Both the position numbers and the translations under genes were made by a program. Of a stretch of 64,000 nt of DNA, positions 18,040 through 28,030 are shown in pieces (within the stretch, counting starts at the first letter, position 1; every line of letters starts with the position of its first letter). Under the pieces are notes generated by a model. The model did no database searches. It saw only the letters and a program-made list of their open reading frames with translations, and had not been told where the DNA came from. Source of the stretch: Mycobacterium sp. NBC_00419 (lineage in GTDB: Bacteria > Actinomycetota > Actinomycetes > Mycobacteriales > Mycobacteriaceae); NCBI RefSeq assembly GCF_036023875.1, contig NZ_CP107931.1, forward strand, positions 4,712,001 through 4,776,000. Reading direction: 5' to 3'.

Positions 18040-18043
18040 CAGC

Positions 18044-20026
18044 ATGACGATGGACAGCATTGTGCTCAACGGTTCCCCAACTGCGGATGCGGTGCGTTAC
18101 CCGCTCGATCCGCTGTCGGGCGCCGAGATCGAGGCTGCGGCCCAGATCGTCAAGGAGTCCGATTTCGCCACCGGCACAGTCAAGTTCGTGATGATCCAGC
18201 TCGCCGAGCCGGACAAGACCCCGACGCTGACGTTCGCCGGGGCGGCCGAGGAGATCCCGCGGCGGGCCTTCATCACGATGTATGACGCGGCGGAGAAGAT
18301 GATCTATGAGGCGGTCGTCGACATCGGCGCCCGCACCGTCGATTCGTGGACGCCGATCCCGGGACGGTTCCCGTCCTATCTCGTCGAACACATGACCGGT
18401 GTGGAGGAGGTGGTCCGCGCCGATCCGCGTTGGCAGGAGGCGATGCGCAAGCGCGGCGTCACCGACTTCGACCTGGCGATGATCGATCCGTGGCCGGCCG
18501 GGTACTACGGCGCCGGAGACCATTACGACAATTCGCCTCTGGTCTGCCGGCCGCTGACGTTCATGAGGGCGGCTCCCTCCGAACACGGCTACGCACGACC
18601 GGTCGAGGGATTGATCGTCACCTTCGACCTCGACGCCATGAAGGTGATCGACATCGAGGATCACGGTGTCGTGCCGTTGCCGCCCAAATCCGGCAACTAC
18701 AGCGCGAAGTACATGTTCGACGAGGACAACCGGCCGGCGTTCACGCAGTTTCGCGACGACGTGAAGACCATCGAGATCTCCCAGCCCGACGGCCCGAGCT
18801 TCACCGTCGACGGGTGGAATGTGCAGTGGCAGAAGTGGTCTCTGCGGGTGGGGTTCAACCCCCGCGAAGGTCTGACGCTGCACGAGGTCACCTACAACGA
18901 TCGCGGGACCGTGCGGCCGGTGATGTACCGCGCCGCACTGTCGGAGATGGTGGTGCCCTACGGCGACACCTCGCCGACCCACTGGAACAAGAACGTGTTC
19001 GACATGGGCGAAGTCGGGATGGGCTTCTCGGCCAACCCGCTGACGCTTGGCTGTGACTGTCTGGGTGAGATCTACTACTTCGACGGCACGGTTCACGATT
19101 CCGACGGCAACGCGGTGGTGATCCCGAATGCGATCTGCATGCATGAGGAGGACTACGGGATCTCCTGGAAGCACACCGATTTCCGCACCGACGAAGTCGA
19201 GGTGCGCCGGGCCCGCCGCCTGGTGATCTCGATGATCTGCACCGTCGGCAACTACGAATACGGGTTCTTCTGGTACCTCTACAACGACGCCTCCATCGAG
19301 ATGGAGGTCAAGCTGTCCGGGGTGCTGACCACCGGCTCGATCCCCGACGGTGAGGTCCCGCGCTGGGGCAAGCTCGTCGCGCCGGGGATCTACGGCCCAA
19401 ATCACCAGCACTTCTTCAACTTCCGGCTGGATATGACCGTCGACGGGCCGGATAACAGTGTCTACGAGGTCGATTCGCTACCGGAGCCCGAGCCCGAGCT
19501 CAATCCGCACCACAACGCGTGGATCGCCAAGGACACGCTGGTGGCATCGGAGGCGCAGGGAGCCAGGGACTGGAACTGGTCCACCGGGCGGTACTGGAAG
19601 GTCGTCAACCCCTCCAAGCTCAACGAACTGGGCGCTCCGGTGGGCTACAAGTTGATGCCCCGCGATCCGGTGCCGGTCATGGTGCAGGAGGGCTCCTACA
19701 TCTACGACCGGGCCCGCTTCGTCCAGCACAACCTCTGGGTGACCAAGTACGACCCCGCGGAGAAGTTCGCCGCCGGCGACTACATGTACCAGTGCGCCGA
19801 GGCCCAAGGTCTGCCGCAGTACGTCGCCGACGACGCGCCGCTGGAGAACACCGACATCGTGCTCTGGTACACCGTCGGGGCGCATCACATCGTGTGCCCG
19901 GAGGACTGGCCGGTGATGCCGTGCCACTACACCGGGTTCAAGATGAAGCCCATCGGCTTCTTCGACGGCAATCCGGCGCTCGACGTGCCGCCGTCACCGC
20001 CGAAGGGCTGCCACAGCCATCACTGA
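18044..20026 (+). CDS. Copper-containing primary amine oxidase
   Basis: A protein of 660 residues. It oxidises a primary amine to the aldehyde, ammonia and hydrogen peroxide using a Tyr-derived topaquinone. The TPQ precursor is Tyr about residue 404 in VGNYEYGF; the catalytic Asp is about residue 320 in NVFDMGEVG, the usual 84 residues earlier. Copper ligands include the HxH pair in PNHQHFFNFRLDM and a His near the C-terminus (CHYTGFKMKP). The tail ends GCHSHH, a small extra metal-ligand cluster. It is last in a five-gene operon; import and oxidation of an amine as nitrogen source is the simplest reading. No secretion signal is visible. Confidence 0.94.
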   Translation: MTMDSIVLNGSPTADAVRYPLDPLSGAEIEAAAQIVKESDFATGTVKFVMIQLAEPDKTPTLTFAGAAEEIPRRAFITMYDAAEKMIYEAVVDIGARTVDSWTPIPGRFPSYLVEHMTGVEEVVRADPRWQEAMRKRGVTDFDLAMIDPWPAGYYGAGDHYDNSPLVCRPLTFMRAAPSEHGYARPVEGLIVTFDLDAMKVIDIEDHGVVPLPPKSGNYSAKYMFDEDNRPAFTQFRDDVKTIEISQPDGPSFTVDGWNVQWQKWSLRVGFNPREGLTLHEVTYNDRGTVRPVMYRAALSEMVVPYGDTSPTHWNKNVFDMGEVGMGFSANPLTLGCDCLGEIYYFDGTVHDSDGNAVVIPNAICMHEEDYGISWKHTDFRTDEVEVRRARRLVISMICTVGNYEYGFFWYLYNDASIEMEVKLSGVLTTGSIPDGEVPRWGKLVAPGIYGPNHQHFFNFRLDMTVDGPDNSVYEVDSLPEPEPELNPHHNAWIAKDTLVASEAQGARDWNWSTGRYWKVVNPSKLNELGAPVGYKLMPRDPVPVMVQEGSYIYDRARFVQHNLWVTKYDPAEKFAAGDYMYQCAEAQGLPQYVADDAPLENTDIVLWYTVGAHHIVCPEDWPVMPCHYTGFKMKPIGFFDGNPALDVPPSPPKGCHSHH

Positions 20027-20213
20027 CAGCGGGCAGCGGGCAGCGGTGGCAGACCACCGAACACGCCCCGGCACGATGTCCGCAAGAGCGGTAACCATCG
20101 GCACCAGGCCGAGCGCGTACTCAACGACGAGCAGCTGGATCAGGCGATGGACTCGTGGCAACCAGCTGGTTCGCCGGTCGCTCCCGTGAGTAGGCCTGCG
20201 GACGCGAACGGGT
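20027..20213 (+). other. In-frame open extension after the amine oxidase stop, coding-like remnant
   Basis: The frame of the amine oxidase stays open after its TGA for about 60 codons, to a TGA near 20213. The middle reads like a charged helix (RHDVRKSGNHRHQAERVL, then NDEQLDQAMDSW). No start codon or ribosome site was found for it, and I recognise no family. It begins with a short tandem CAGCGGG repeat. It may be a decayed gene end or chance. Confidence 0.25.
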
Positions 20214-20255
20214 GAAGGCGTTGCCGCGCAATCATTCCGGTGGCGAGATGCACCG

Positions 20256-20684
20256 TCAGAACGCGAGGACGGTGAGAATCCGGCGGAACTCGCGCCGTTG
20301 GTCGCTGCTGAGGTCTGCCATCAAGCGCTGTTCGGCGGCGCGCACACCCTCGTCGGTGCTTGCCAGCAATGTCACGCCGGCGCGGGTGAGTGTCGCCGGC
20401 AACGAGCGCCCCGATGCCACGGTGGCCGGCCGGGTCACCAGTCCGCGTTGCTCCAGACTGCGCATGACCATGTTCATCGCCTGCGGGGAGACGCCGGTGT
20501 CGCGCGCGAGCTCGGCGTTGGACCGCTGCCCGGATTTCGACAGCAGCCGCATGCAGATGTATTGCGGGAACGACAGGTCCGCAGATCCCAGCACCGTGGC
20601 GCTCACCTCCGCGCGCAGCGCTGAGGTGACCCGCTGCAACAGGTAGCCCAGGGGTTCGTCACCGGACGCAGACATGTCAATCAT
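20256..20684 (-). CDS. MarR family transcriptional regulator
   Basis: A protein of 142 residues from the ATG at 20684; an ATG at 20675 (MSASGDEPLG) is equally possible because neither has a clear ribosome site. The MarR winged helix is visible: LSFPQYICMRLLSKSGQRSNAELARDTGVSPQAMNMVMRSLEQRGLVTR, with the wing RSLPATLTRAG. MarR proteins bind palindromes near their own start and release them on binding phenolic or oxidised ligands. It is divergent from a methyltransferase gene across under 45 bases that hold TTGAT-type inverted repeats, so it very likely controls both. Confidence 0.9.
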   Translation of the reverse strand: MIDMSASGDEPLGYLLQRVTSALRAEVSATVLGSADLSFPQYICMRLLSKSGQRSNAELARDTGVSPQAMNMVMRSLEQRGLVTRPATVASGRSLPATLTRAGVTLLASTDEGVRAAEQRLMADLSSDQRREFRRILTVLAF

Positions 20685-20686
20685 CT

Positions 20687-21407
<721 letters not shown>

Positions 21408-21431
21408 CGCGCCTGACGTAGTCTGACGGCC

Positions 21432-21785
21432 ATGGAGCTACTACGCCACGTAGTCGTCTTGCTGCACATCACCGGGTTCGCCGTCGTCTTCGGCGCCTGG
21501 GTCGCCGAAGCCGCGGCCACGCGGTTCCGCGTCACCCGCGTCATGGATTACGGGTTGCTGCTGTCCCTGCTGACCGGGCTGGCGCTGGCTGCGCCGTGGC
21601 CGGCGGGCATCGTGCACAACTACCCCAAGATCGGGCTCAAGCTCGTCATCCTGATCGTGATCGGTGGCCTACTCGGAATGGGTGGAGCCCGGCAGCGGCG
21701 TAGCGGCGAGCCGGTCCCGCGGCCGATTTTCGTCTCGGTGGGCGTGCTGACGTTCGTGGCGGCAGCCGTCGCCGTGCTCTGGTGA
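21432..21785 (+). CDS. Small integral membrane protein, unknown function
   Basis: A protein of 117 residues with four predicted TM segments: about 5-25 (VVVLLHITGFAVVFGAWVA), 40-55, 66-84 and 96-116. A His lies within the first helix and a short positively charged loop (ARQRRSGEP) before the last helix. I recognise no family beyond small mycobacterial membrane proteins. It starts 24 bases after the methyltransferase stop on the same strand, so it may be cotranscribed. Confidence 0.75.
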   Translation: MELLRHVVVLLHITGFAVVFGAWVAEAAATRFRVTRVMDYGLLLSLLTGLALAAPWPAGIVHNYPKIGLKLVILIVIGGLLGMGGARQRRSGEPVPRPIFVSVGVLTFVAAAVAVLW

Positions 21786-21845
21786 CGGTCGTTTGCGCAT
21801 CCGTAACCCGGGAATTCCGTCTGATCGGCGATGAGGCAGGATGGA

Positions 21846-21877
21846 AGTGCCGTCTCGGGCGTCGCCGAGATGGCACT
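21846..21877 (+). promoter_or_regulatory. Strong hairpin in the pyrH leader
   Basis: AGTGCCGTCTCGG (21846-21858) pairs with CCGAGATGGCACT (21865-21877) over 13 positions with one G-U pair and a 6-base loop, ending 35 bases before the pyrH ATG. It could terminate the upstream membrane-protein transcript or act as an attenuator for pyrH. Confidence 0.55.
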
Positions 21878-21912
21878 CTCATGCCAGGAACCCGACGAGT
21901 CCGAGGAGTCTG

Positions 21913-22680
21913 ATGGGGGAGTCGGCCAGCACCAACGGCGCCGAGCCGTCGGCGCACGAATCCACGCAGCTGCGCCCGAAGTATGCGCGCGTGCTGCTCA
22001 AGCTCGGCGGTGAGATGTTCGGCGGCGGGGCCGTCGGACTCGACCCCGACGTCGTCGCCCAGGTGGCCCGCCAGATCGCCGAAGTGGTGCGCAGCGGTGT
22101 CCAGGTCGCCGTCGTCATCGGCGGCGGCAACTTCTTCCGCGGCGCGCAGCTGCAGCAGCGCGGTATGGAACGCACCCGCTCGGACTACATGGGCATGCTC
22201 GGCACCGTGATGAACAGCCTTGCGCTGCAGGACTTCCTGGAGAAGGAAGGCATCGTCACCCGGGTGCAGACCGCCATCACGATGGGCCAGGTCGCCGAGC
22301 CCTACCTGCCGCTGCGCGCGGTGCGCCACCTGGAGAAGGGCCGGGTCGTCATCTTCGGCGCCGGCATGGGGCTGCCGTACTTCTCCACCGACACCACCGC
22401 CGCACAGCGCGCGCTGGAGATCGGCGCCGACGTGGTGCTGATGGCCAAGGCGGTCGACGGGGTGTTCACCGACGACCCGCGGGAGAACCCCGACGCCGAG
22501 CTGCTCACCGAGATCAGCCACCGCGAGGTCATCGACCGCGAGCTCCGGGTCGCCGACGCCACCGCCTTCAGCCTGTGCATGGACAACGGAATGCCGATCC
22601 TGGTCTTCAACCTGCTGACCAACGGGAATATCGCCCGTGCGGTCGCAGGTGAGAAGATCGGGACTCTGGTCACCACCTGA
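21913..22680 (+). CDS. pyrH: UMP kinase
   Basis: A protein of 255 residues of the amino-acid-kinase fold. UMP kinase makes UDP from UMP and ATP. Landmarks are [66 protein letters not shown] and [13 protein letters not shown]. The ATG at 21913 has GAGGAG at the right distance; upstream in-frame codons lie in the leader hairpin. First gene of the conserved pyrH-frr-cdsA set. Confidence 0.97.
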   Translation: MGESASTNGAEPSAHESTQLRPKYARVLLKLGGEMFGGGAVGLDPDVVAQVARQIAEVVRSGVQVAVVIGGGNFFRGAQLQQRGMERTRSDYMGMLGTVMNSLALQDFLEKEGIVTRVQTAITMGQVAEPYLPLRAVRHLEKGRVVIFGAGMGLPYFSTDTTAAQRALEIGADVVLMAKAVDGVFTDDPRENPDAELLTEISHREVIDRELRVADATAFSLCMDNGMPILVFNLLTNGNIARAVAGEKIGTLVTT

Positions 22681-22698
22681 GGGAGAGGACCCCCGCAC

Positions 22699-23256
22699 AT
22701 GATCGAAGAGGCACTCTTCGATGCCGAGGAAAAGATGGAGAAGGCGGTCGCGGTCGCTCGCGACGACCTGTCCTCCATCCGGACCGGACGGGCCAACCCC
22801 GGTATGTTCGCCCGCGTCGCCGTCGACTACTACGGGTCGATGACCCCGATCACCCAGCTGTCGAGCATCAATGTGCCCGAGGCGCGGATGGTGGTCATCA
22901 AGCCCTACGAGGCATCCCAGCTCAAGGTGATCGAAGACGCCATCCGCCACTCCGACCTCGGCCTCAACCCGACCAACGACGGCAACATCATCCGGGTGTC
23001 GATCCCGCAGCTGACCGAGGAGCGGCGCCGGGACCTGGTCAAGCAGGCCAAGTCCAAGGGCGAGGACGCCAAGGTCTCGGTGCGCAACGTCCGCCGCAAG
23101 GCGATGGAAGAGTTGGCCCGGATCAAGAAGGACGGCGACGCCGGCGAGGACGAGGTCAGCCGCGCCGAGAAGGATCTCGACAAGACCACGCACAACTACG
23201 TCACGCAGATCGACGAACTGGTCAAACACAAGGAAGGCGAACTGCTGGAGGTCTGA
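22699..23256 (+). CDS. frr: Ribosome recycling factor
   Basis: A protein of 185 residues, full length. RRF splits post-termination ribosomes together with EF-G. The family marks are [58 protein letters not shown] and the C-terminal long helix ending in EGELLEV. Starts 18 bases after pyrH; its stop shares a base with the ATG of cdsA. Confidence 0.97.
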   Translation: MIEEALFDAEEKMEKAVAVARDDLSSIRTGRANPGMFARVAVDYYGSMTPITQLSSINVPEARMVVIKPYEASQLKVIEDAIRHSDLGLNPTNDGNIIRVSIPQLTEERRRDLVKQAKSKGEDAKVSVRNVRRKAMEELARIKKDGDAGEDEVSRAEKDLDKTTHNYVTQIDELVKHKEGELLEV

Positions 23257-24149
23257 TGACTCTCCAGCAACCATCGCCCGTGGCAGATACCGAGTCCGGC
23301 ACCGCCGGTTCCGACGCGCCGGACAAGAAGGCGTCGCGGGCCGGACGCGACCTGCCCGCCGCGATCGCGGTCGGGGCCGTGCTGGGCGCCATGGCGATCG
23401 GCAGCCTGCTGTTCGCGCCGAAGTGGTGGTTCCCGCTGCTGTCCGTCGCCATGGCGATCGCCACCCATGAGGTGATCCGCCGGCTTCGTGAACACGGCTA
23501 CGCGATGCCCACGGTGCCGCTGCTGGTCGGCGGCCAGGCGATGATCTGGCTGGCCTGGCCGTGGGGCGTGGCGGGAACGCTGGGCGCCTACGGCGCGACG
23601 ATCGTGGTCGCCATGGTGTGGCGCCTGCTCGGTCAGGGCCTGCGCGAACAACCGGTCAACTATCTGCGCGACATCGCCGCGACGGTCCTGCTGGCCACCT
23701 GGGTGCCGTTGTTCGCCAGTTTCACCGCGCTGCTGATCCTGCAGGACAACGGTGGTGCCCGGGTGTTCACCGTGATCGCCACCGTCGTGTTCGCCGATAT
23801 CGGCGGCTACATCGCCGGTGTGCTGTTCGGCAAGCATCTGATGGCCCCGGCGATCAGCCCCAAGAAATCCTGGGAGGGCCTCGGCGGCTCACTGCTGTTC
23901 GGCGTCACCGCGGCGGTGCTGTCGGTGACGTTCCTGCTGGACAAGCCGGCCTGGGTCGGTCTGCCACTGGGATTGATGCTGGTGATCACCGGGGTGCTCG
24001 GCGATCTGGTCGAATCCCAGGTCAAACGCGACCTGGGCATCAAGGACATGGGAACGTTGCTGCCCGGCCACGGCGGGATCATGGACCGCATCGACGCCAT
24101 GCTGCCGTCTGCGGTCATCGGCTGGGTCGTGCTGACGCTGCTGGCCTGA
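23256..24149 (+). CDS. cdsA: Phosphatidate cytidylyltransferase
   Basis: A protein of 297 residues. It makes CDP-diacylglycerol from phosphatidate and CTP at the membrane. After a hydrophilic lead ([12 protein letters not shown]), about eight TM segments follow. The C-terminal signature [14 protein letters not shown]...[11 protein letters not shown] contains the conserved Asp pair. Start overlaps the frr stop (TGATG). Confidence 0.95.
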   Translation: MTLQQPSPVADTESGTAGSDAPDKKASRAGRDLPAAIAVGAVLGAMAIGSLLFAPKWWFPLLSVAMAIATHEVIRRLREHGYAMPTVPLLVGGQAMIWLAWPWGVAGTLGAYGATIVVAMVWRLLGQGLREQPVNYLRDIAATVLLATWVPLFASFTALLILQDNGGARVFTVIATVVFADIGGYIAGVLFGKHLMAPAISPKKSWEGLGGSLLFGVTAAVLSVTFLLDKPAWVGLPLGLMLVITGVLGDLVESQVKRDLGIKDMGTLLPGHGGIMDRIDAMLPSAVIGWVVLTLLA

Positions 24150-24180
24150 GCCGGCCCCGTCGTCAGCGATACTGGACGTA

Positions 24181-25272
24181 ATGAAACAAGAGCTGGTCTT
24201 CGAGGCACCCCGCCGCGCGTTGCCGCCGCGGCACCTCGCCGACCTCGACACCGAGGGCCGTGCCGCTGCGGTGGCCGAACTCGGCCTGCCCGCCTTCCGC
24301 GCCAAGCAACTGGCCCAGCAGTACTACGGCAGGCTGCTCGCCGACCCGCAGCAGATGACCGATCTGCCCGCCGCCGTGCGCGACACGGTCGCCGAGGCAC
24401 TGTTCCCGACCCTGCTCTCGGTGGCCAAGGAGATCGAGTGCGACGCGGGGGAGACCCGAAAGACGTTGTGGCGCGCCCACGATGGCACGACGTTCGAATC
24501 GGTGCTGATGCGCTACCCCAACCGCAACACCGTCTGCATCTCCTCACAGGCCGGCTGCGGCATGGCCTGCCCGTTCTGCGCGACCGGCCAGGGCGGGCTG
24601 ACCCGCAACCTGAGCACCGCCGAGATCCTCGAGCAGGTGCGTGCCGCCGCGGTGACGCTGCGCGACGGCTTCGGTGACCGGCTGTCCAACGTCGTCTTCA
24701 TGGGCATGGGCGAGCCGCTGGCCAACTACAACCGCGTGCTGGCGGCTGTGCGCCGCATCACCGCCGCACCGCCGGAGGGGTTCGGCATCTCCGCCCGCTC
24801 GGTCACCGTGTCGACGGTCGGCTTGGCCCCGGCGATCCGCAAACTCGCCGACGAACACCTCGGGGTGACCCTGGCGTTGTCGCTGCACACCCCCGACGAC
24901 GAGCTCCGCGACACCCTGGTGCCGGTGAACGACCGCTGGAAGGTCGGCGAGGCGCTGGACGCGGCGCGGTACTACGCCGACGCGACGGGCCGGCGGGTGT
25001 CCATCGAGTATGCGCTGATCAGGGACGTCAACGACCAGCCCTGGCGGGCCGACCTGCTGGGCAAGAAACTGCATCGGGCGCTCGGGGCGCTGGTGCACGT
25101 CAACCTGATCCCGCTCAACCCGACCCCGGGCAGCAAGTGGGACGCCAGCCCCAAGCCGGTGGAGCGGGAGTTCGTGCGACGGGTGCGCGCAGCGGGCGTG
25201 TCGTGCACGGTTCGCGACACTCGCGGCCGCGAGATCGCCGCCGCATGCGGGCAGCTTGCCGCCGAAGGCTAG
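24181..25272 (+). CDS. rlmN: 23S rRNA/tRNA adenine-C2 methyltransferase RlmN
   Basis: A protein of 363 residues, a radical-SAM enzyme that methylates A2503 of 23S rRNA. The iron-sulfur CxxxCxxC motif is [13 protein letters not shown], followed by [11 protein letters not shown]; the methyl-carrying Cys is in AAACGQL near the C-terminus and the second active Cys in [10 protein letters not shown] region. Starts 31 bases after cdsA. A large inverted repeat follows the stop and separates it from the convergent DUF2631 gene. Confidence 0.96.
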   Translation: MKQELVFEAPRRALPPRHLADLDTEGRAAAVAELGLPAFRAKQLAQQYYGRLLADPQQMTDLPAAVRDTVAEALFPTLLSVAKEIECDAGETRKTLWRAHDGTTFESVLMRYPNRNTVCISSQAGCGMACPFCATGQGGLTRNLSTAEILEQVRAAAVTLRDGFGDRLSNVVFMGMGEPLANYNRVLAAVRRITAAPPEGFGISARSVTVSTVGLAPAIRKLADEHLGVTLALSLHTPDDELRDTLVPVNDRWKVGEALDAARYYADATGRRVSIEYALIRDVNDQPWRADLLGKKLHRALGALVHVNLIPLNPTPGSKWDASPKPVEREFVRRVRAAGVSCTVRDTRGREIAAACGQLAAEG

Positions 25273-25287
25273 AGGTTCAGTTCAGAT

Positions 25288-25348
25288 CGCGAGATTGAAC
25301 TCACGCGGGACAACACCGAGTAGAGCTCTGCGTAGCTTCAATCTCGCG
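25288..25348. terminator. Long-loop inverted repeat between convergent rlmN and DUF2631 genes
   Basis: CGCGAGATTGAA (25288-25299) and TTCAATCTCGCG (25337-25348) pair perfectly over 12 bp with a 37-base loop that contains the palindrome AGAGCTCT. Its place between two converging genes suits a bidirectional terminator. Stem length, loop size and the CGCGAG outer end resemble the element at 9901-9964, so it may be a member of an intergenic repeat family. Confidence 0.55.
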
Positions 25349-25365
25349 GGGACCGCGTAAAGCGT

Positions 25366-25620
25366 TTAGCGCAGCCAGCCGCGGCGGCGACCCCACCAGT
25401 CGCGGACGATGATGCCTGCCACCAGGATCGCGAACGCGATCAGCACGTAGTCCTCGACGTGGCCCACGTGGTTGCCGCGCAGCATGCCCAGCAGGAAAAT
25501 CACGGCGAAGATGCCGAAGGCGTACCAGGTGCGGTAGGTGATCTTGCTCCAACCCCAGGCAGCTGAGGGGACATCGGCGGTATCGACGTCGTTGTAGCGC
25601 TCCACCTCGGTGCTGGGCAT
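25366..25620 (-). CDS. DUF2631 membrane protein
   Basis: A protein of 84 residues from the ATG at 25620 (GGAG site 6 bases before it). A hydrophilic start (PSTEVERYNDVDTADVPSAAWGWS) is followed by two TM segments (about 36-52 and 60-76) and a basic end WWGRRRGWLR. The pattern is that of DUF2631, an actinobacterial membrane protein of unknown role (Rv2876-like). The frame is open upstream into the photolyase gene, but that part is not conserved-looking. Confidence 0.82.
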   Translation of the reverse strand: MPSTEVERYNDVDTADVPSAAWGWSKITYRTWYAFGIFAVIFLLGMLRGNHVGHVEDYVLIAFAILVAGIIVRDWWGRRRGWLR

Positions 25621-25684
25621 TGCGGCTCCTGTCGGGCTCAGATAAGCAATTGCCGTCATTCTGGCACACCGACCCCCGCCTGGC

Positions 25685-27043
25685 TCAGCCGATCCGGCCG
25701 TAACGCGCCAGCGCCTCGACCCGCTCGGCGGCGTGGTCGACGATCGGATCGGGATACGCCGGTGGCCGGCCACCCTTGAGTTTGTGGACGTCGGCGGCCT
25801 TCACTTCGGGGCTGGCCAATTCGGGCACCCAGCGGCGCACATAGTCTCCGGCCGGGTCGAACTTCTCGCCCTGCGCGGTGGGGTTGAACACCCGGAAGTA
25901 CGGCGCGGCGTCCGTCCCCGAACCCGCACACCACTGCCAGCCGTGCTGGTTGCTGGCCATGTCGCCGTCGACGAGTTGTTCGAGGAACCAGCGCGCCCCC
26001 CACTGCCAGGGTAGGTGCAGGTCCTTGACCAGGAAGGAGGCGACGATCATCCGGACTCGGTTGTGCATGAACCCCGTGTCGAGGAGCTGACGCATCCCGG
26101 CGTCCACGATCGGGTAGCCGGTGCGGCCCTGCTTCCACGCGTCGAATGCCGCGTGGGCCGCGGCGTCGGTGTCCACGTCGATCGCGTCGTAGTTGCGGTT
26201 CCAGTTCTGCCACGCACTGTGCGGCCACTCGGCCAGCACCGTGGCATAGAAGTCGCGGAAGGCCAGCTCCCGCAGATAGGCCGCCGGGCCCGTCTCGCGC
26301 ACGTCGAGGTCGACGACCATGGTGCGCGGATGGATGGTGCCGAATTTCAGCGGCGCCGACATCCGGCTGGTGCCCGGCTTGTCCGGGCGGTTGCGGTCGT
26401 CGGCGTAGTCGGCCAGCCCGGTCTCGACGAACTCCGCCCAGCGGCTCAGTGCGGCGGCCTCGCCGGCCTCGACGTCCATCTGCGCACCCGGATCGGGTGG
26501 GCCGACCCGCGCGACCCCGGTCAGCGCGGCGGGGTCGATCCACCGCACCGCACCCGGCTCCGACTGGGCGGGGGCACGCCAGCCGACGTCGCGCCACCGG
26601 GACAGAAACGGGGTGAACACCTTGTAGGGGGTGCCGTCGTCCTTGGTGACCCGCCCCGGGGAGACCAGATACGGCGAGCCGGTCGCCTGCAGTGTCCTGC
26701 CGTCGCTGGCCAGTGCCTCGGCGACGGCTGTGTCGCGGCGCACCCCGAACGGACTGAAATCCGCCGAGATGTGCACCATCTGCGCCTCGACGTTCGCGCA
26801 GATCGCCGGAATCTCCTCTTCGGGCCTGCCGCGGACGATCAACAGCCGGTCGTCGAGCGCCTCGGAGAGTGCCCGCAGCGAGTCGCCCAGGTATTGCAGG
26901 CGGCGCGGGCCGCTGGACTGTTCAAGTCTCGGGTCGACGACGAAGACCGCCAGCACCTCGGCCCCGTCGGCGGCCGCCTCCAGCAGTGGAGGGAGGTCAC
27001 GGAGGCGAAGATCGCGACGGAACCACAGCAATGTGGACGGCAT
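25685..27043 (-). CDS. phrB: Deoxyribodipyrimidine photolyase
   Basis: A protein of 452 residues starting MPSTLLWFRRDLRLRD. It repairs UV dimers in DNA using blue light, reduced FAD and an antenna pigment. The N-terminal photolyase-related Rossmann domain is followed by the FAD domain: TSRMSAPLKFGTIHP, ELAFRDFYATVLAEWP, NYDAIDVD, WKQGRTGYPIVDAGMRQL, GFMHNRVRMIVASFLVKDL, WFLEQLVDGDMASNQHGWQW and VFNPTAQGEKFDP. All are class I CPD photolyase features. An in-frame ATG 9 bases upstream (27052) is the alternative start. Absent from M. tuberculosis as far as I know, common in environmental mycobacteria. Confidence 0.95.
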   Translation of the reverse strand: MPSTLLWFRRDLRLRDLPPLLEAAADGAEVLAVFVVDPRLEQSSGPRRLQYLGDSLRALSEALDDRLLIVRGRPEEEIPAICANVEAQMVHISADFSPFGVRRDTAVAEALASDGRTLQATGSPYLVSPGRVTKDDGTPYKVFTPFLSRWRDVGWRAPAQSEPGAVRWIDPAALTGVARVGPPDPGAQMDVEAGEAAALSRWAEFVETGLADYADDRNRPDKPGTSRMSAPLKFGTIHPRTMVVDLDVRETGPAAYLRELAFRDFYATVLAEWPHSAWQNWNRNYDAIDVDTDAAAHAAFDAWKQGRTGYPIVDAGMRQLLDTGFMHNRVRMIVASFLVKDLHLPWQWGARWFLEQLVDGDMASNQHGWQWCAGSGTDAAPYFRVFNPTAQGEKFDPAGDYVRRWVPELASPEVKAADVHKLKGGRPPAYPDPIVDHAAERVEALARYGRIG

Positions 27044-27106
27044 GACGTCCATGCTGCCTTGTCGGGGAAGTCGGTGGCGGTCGGGGTTGGCTGCCAGAAT
27101 GCAGCG

Positions 27107-28030
27107 ATGAGCCCAGTGGACGGCGCGGCCGGCTATCCGCGTGACATGGTCGGCTACGGCCCGAACCCGCCGCATCCGCACTGGCCCGGTGAGGCGAACA
27201 TCGCCGTTCAGTTCGTGCTCAACTATGAGGAGGGCGCGGAGAACAGCGTCCTGAACGGCGATGCCGCCTCCGAGACGTTCCTCTCCGACATTGTTGGTGC
27301 GCAAGCATTTCCGAACCGCCATATGAGCATGGAGTCGCTCTACGAGTACGGCTCGCGAGCCGGATTGTGGCGTCTGCTGCGGGTTTTCGACAGACGCGGC
27401 CTGCCGCTGACGGTGTTCGGGGTGGCGATGGCACTGGCCCGCAACCCCGAGGCGGTGGCGGCCTTCATTGGCCGCGGCGACGAGATCGCCTGCCATGGGC
27501 TGCGCTGGATCAGCTATCAGCTCGTTCAGCCGGAGGTGGAACGCGAGCACATGGCGCAGGCCGTCAGCCTCATCACCGAGCTGACCGGATCGGCTCCGCT
27601 GGGCTGGTACACCGGCCGTGATTCGCCGCAGACCCGCGGCCTGGTCGTCGAGCACGGCGGCTTCCTCTACGACTCCGACTCCTACGCCGACGACCTGCCG
27701 TACTGGACGCGGGTGAACGCAACGGACCACCTGGTCGTGCCCTACGCCCTGGACACCAACGACATGCGGTTCGCCACGGCGGGCGGATTCCCCTCCGGGG
27801 ACGCCTTTTTCGCGCATCTGCGCGACGCTTTCGACGTGCTGTACGCCGAAGGGGCCGCGGGTGCGCCCAAGATGCTCTCGGTCGGGCTGCACTGTCGGCT
27901 GGCGGGGCGGCCCGGCCGAACCGCTTCACTGGAGCGGTTTCTTGACCATGTGCAGTCCCACGACAAGGTATGGGTGACCCGGCGGGTGGACATCGCCCGG
28001 CATTGGATCGAGCGGTTTCCGCCGCTGTGA
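27107..28030 (+). CDS. Polysaccharide deacetylase-family protein, PuuE-type allantoinase-like
   Basis: A protein of 307 residues. The sequence follows the PuuE branch of the NodB/polysaccharide deacetylase fold: DMVGYGPNPPHPHWPG start, VQFVLNYEEGAENSVLNGD, SMESLYEYGSRAGLWRLLR, then IACHGLRWISYQ (metal His), GWYTGRDSPQTR and a late VGLHCRLAGRPGR. PuuE hydrolyses allantoin without the usual metal set; close relatives act on other cyclic amides or N-acetyl groups. No secretion signal, so a cytosolic small-molecule role is more likely than polysaccharide editing. Divergent from the photolyase gene across 63 bases. Confidence 0.8.
   Translation: MSPVDGAAGYPRDMVGYGPNPPHPHWPGEANIAVQFVLNYEEGAENSVLNGDAASETFLSDIVGAQAFPNRHMSMESLYEYGSRAGLWRLLRVFDRRGLPLTVFGVAMALARNPEAVAAFIGRGDEIACHGLRWISYQLVQPEVEREHMAQAVSLITELTGSAPLGWYTGRDSPQTRGLVVEHGGFLYDSDSYADDLPYWTRVNATDHLVVPYALDTNDMRFATAGGFPSGDAFFAHLRDAFDVLYAEGAAGAPKMLSVGLHCRLAGRPGRTASLERFLDHVQSHDKVWVTRRVDIARHWIERFPPL

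Noticed and set aside
17792..19411. Long open minus-strand frame opposite the permease and amine oxidase
   Set aside because: His/Arg/Asp-rich, no domain motifs, and it lies entirely inside confident genes.
27107..28030. Deacetylase gene as the first gene of the exopolysaccharide locus
   Set aside because: It lacks a signal peptide, resembles PuuE-type allantoinases more than polymer deacetylases, and is separated by a 175-base AT-rich gap.
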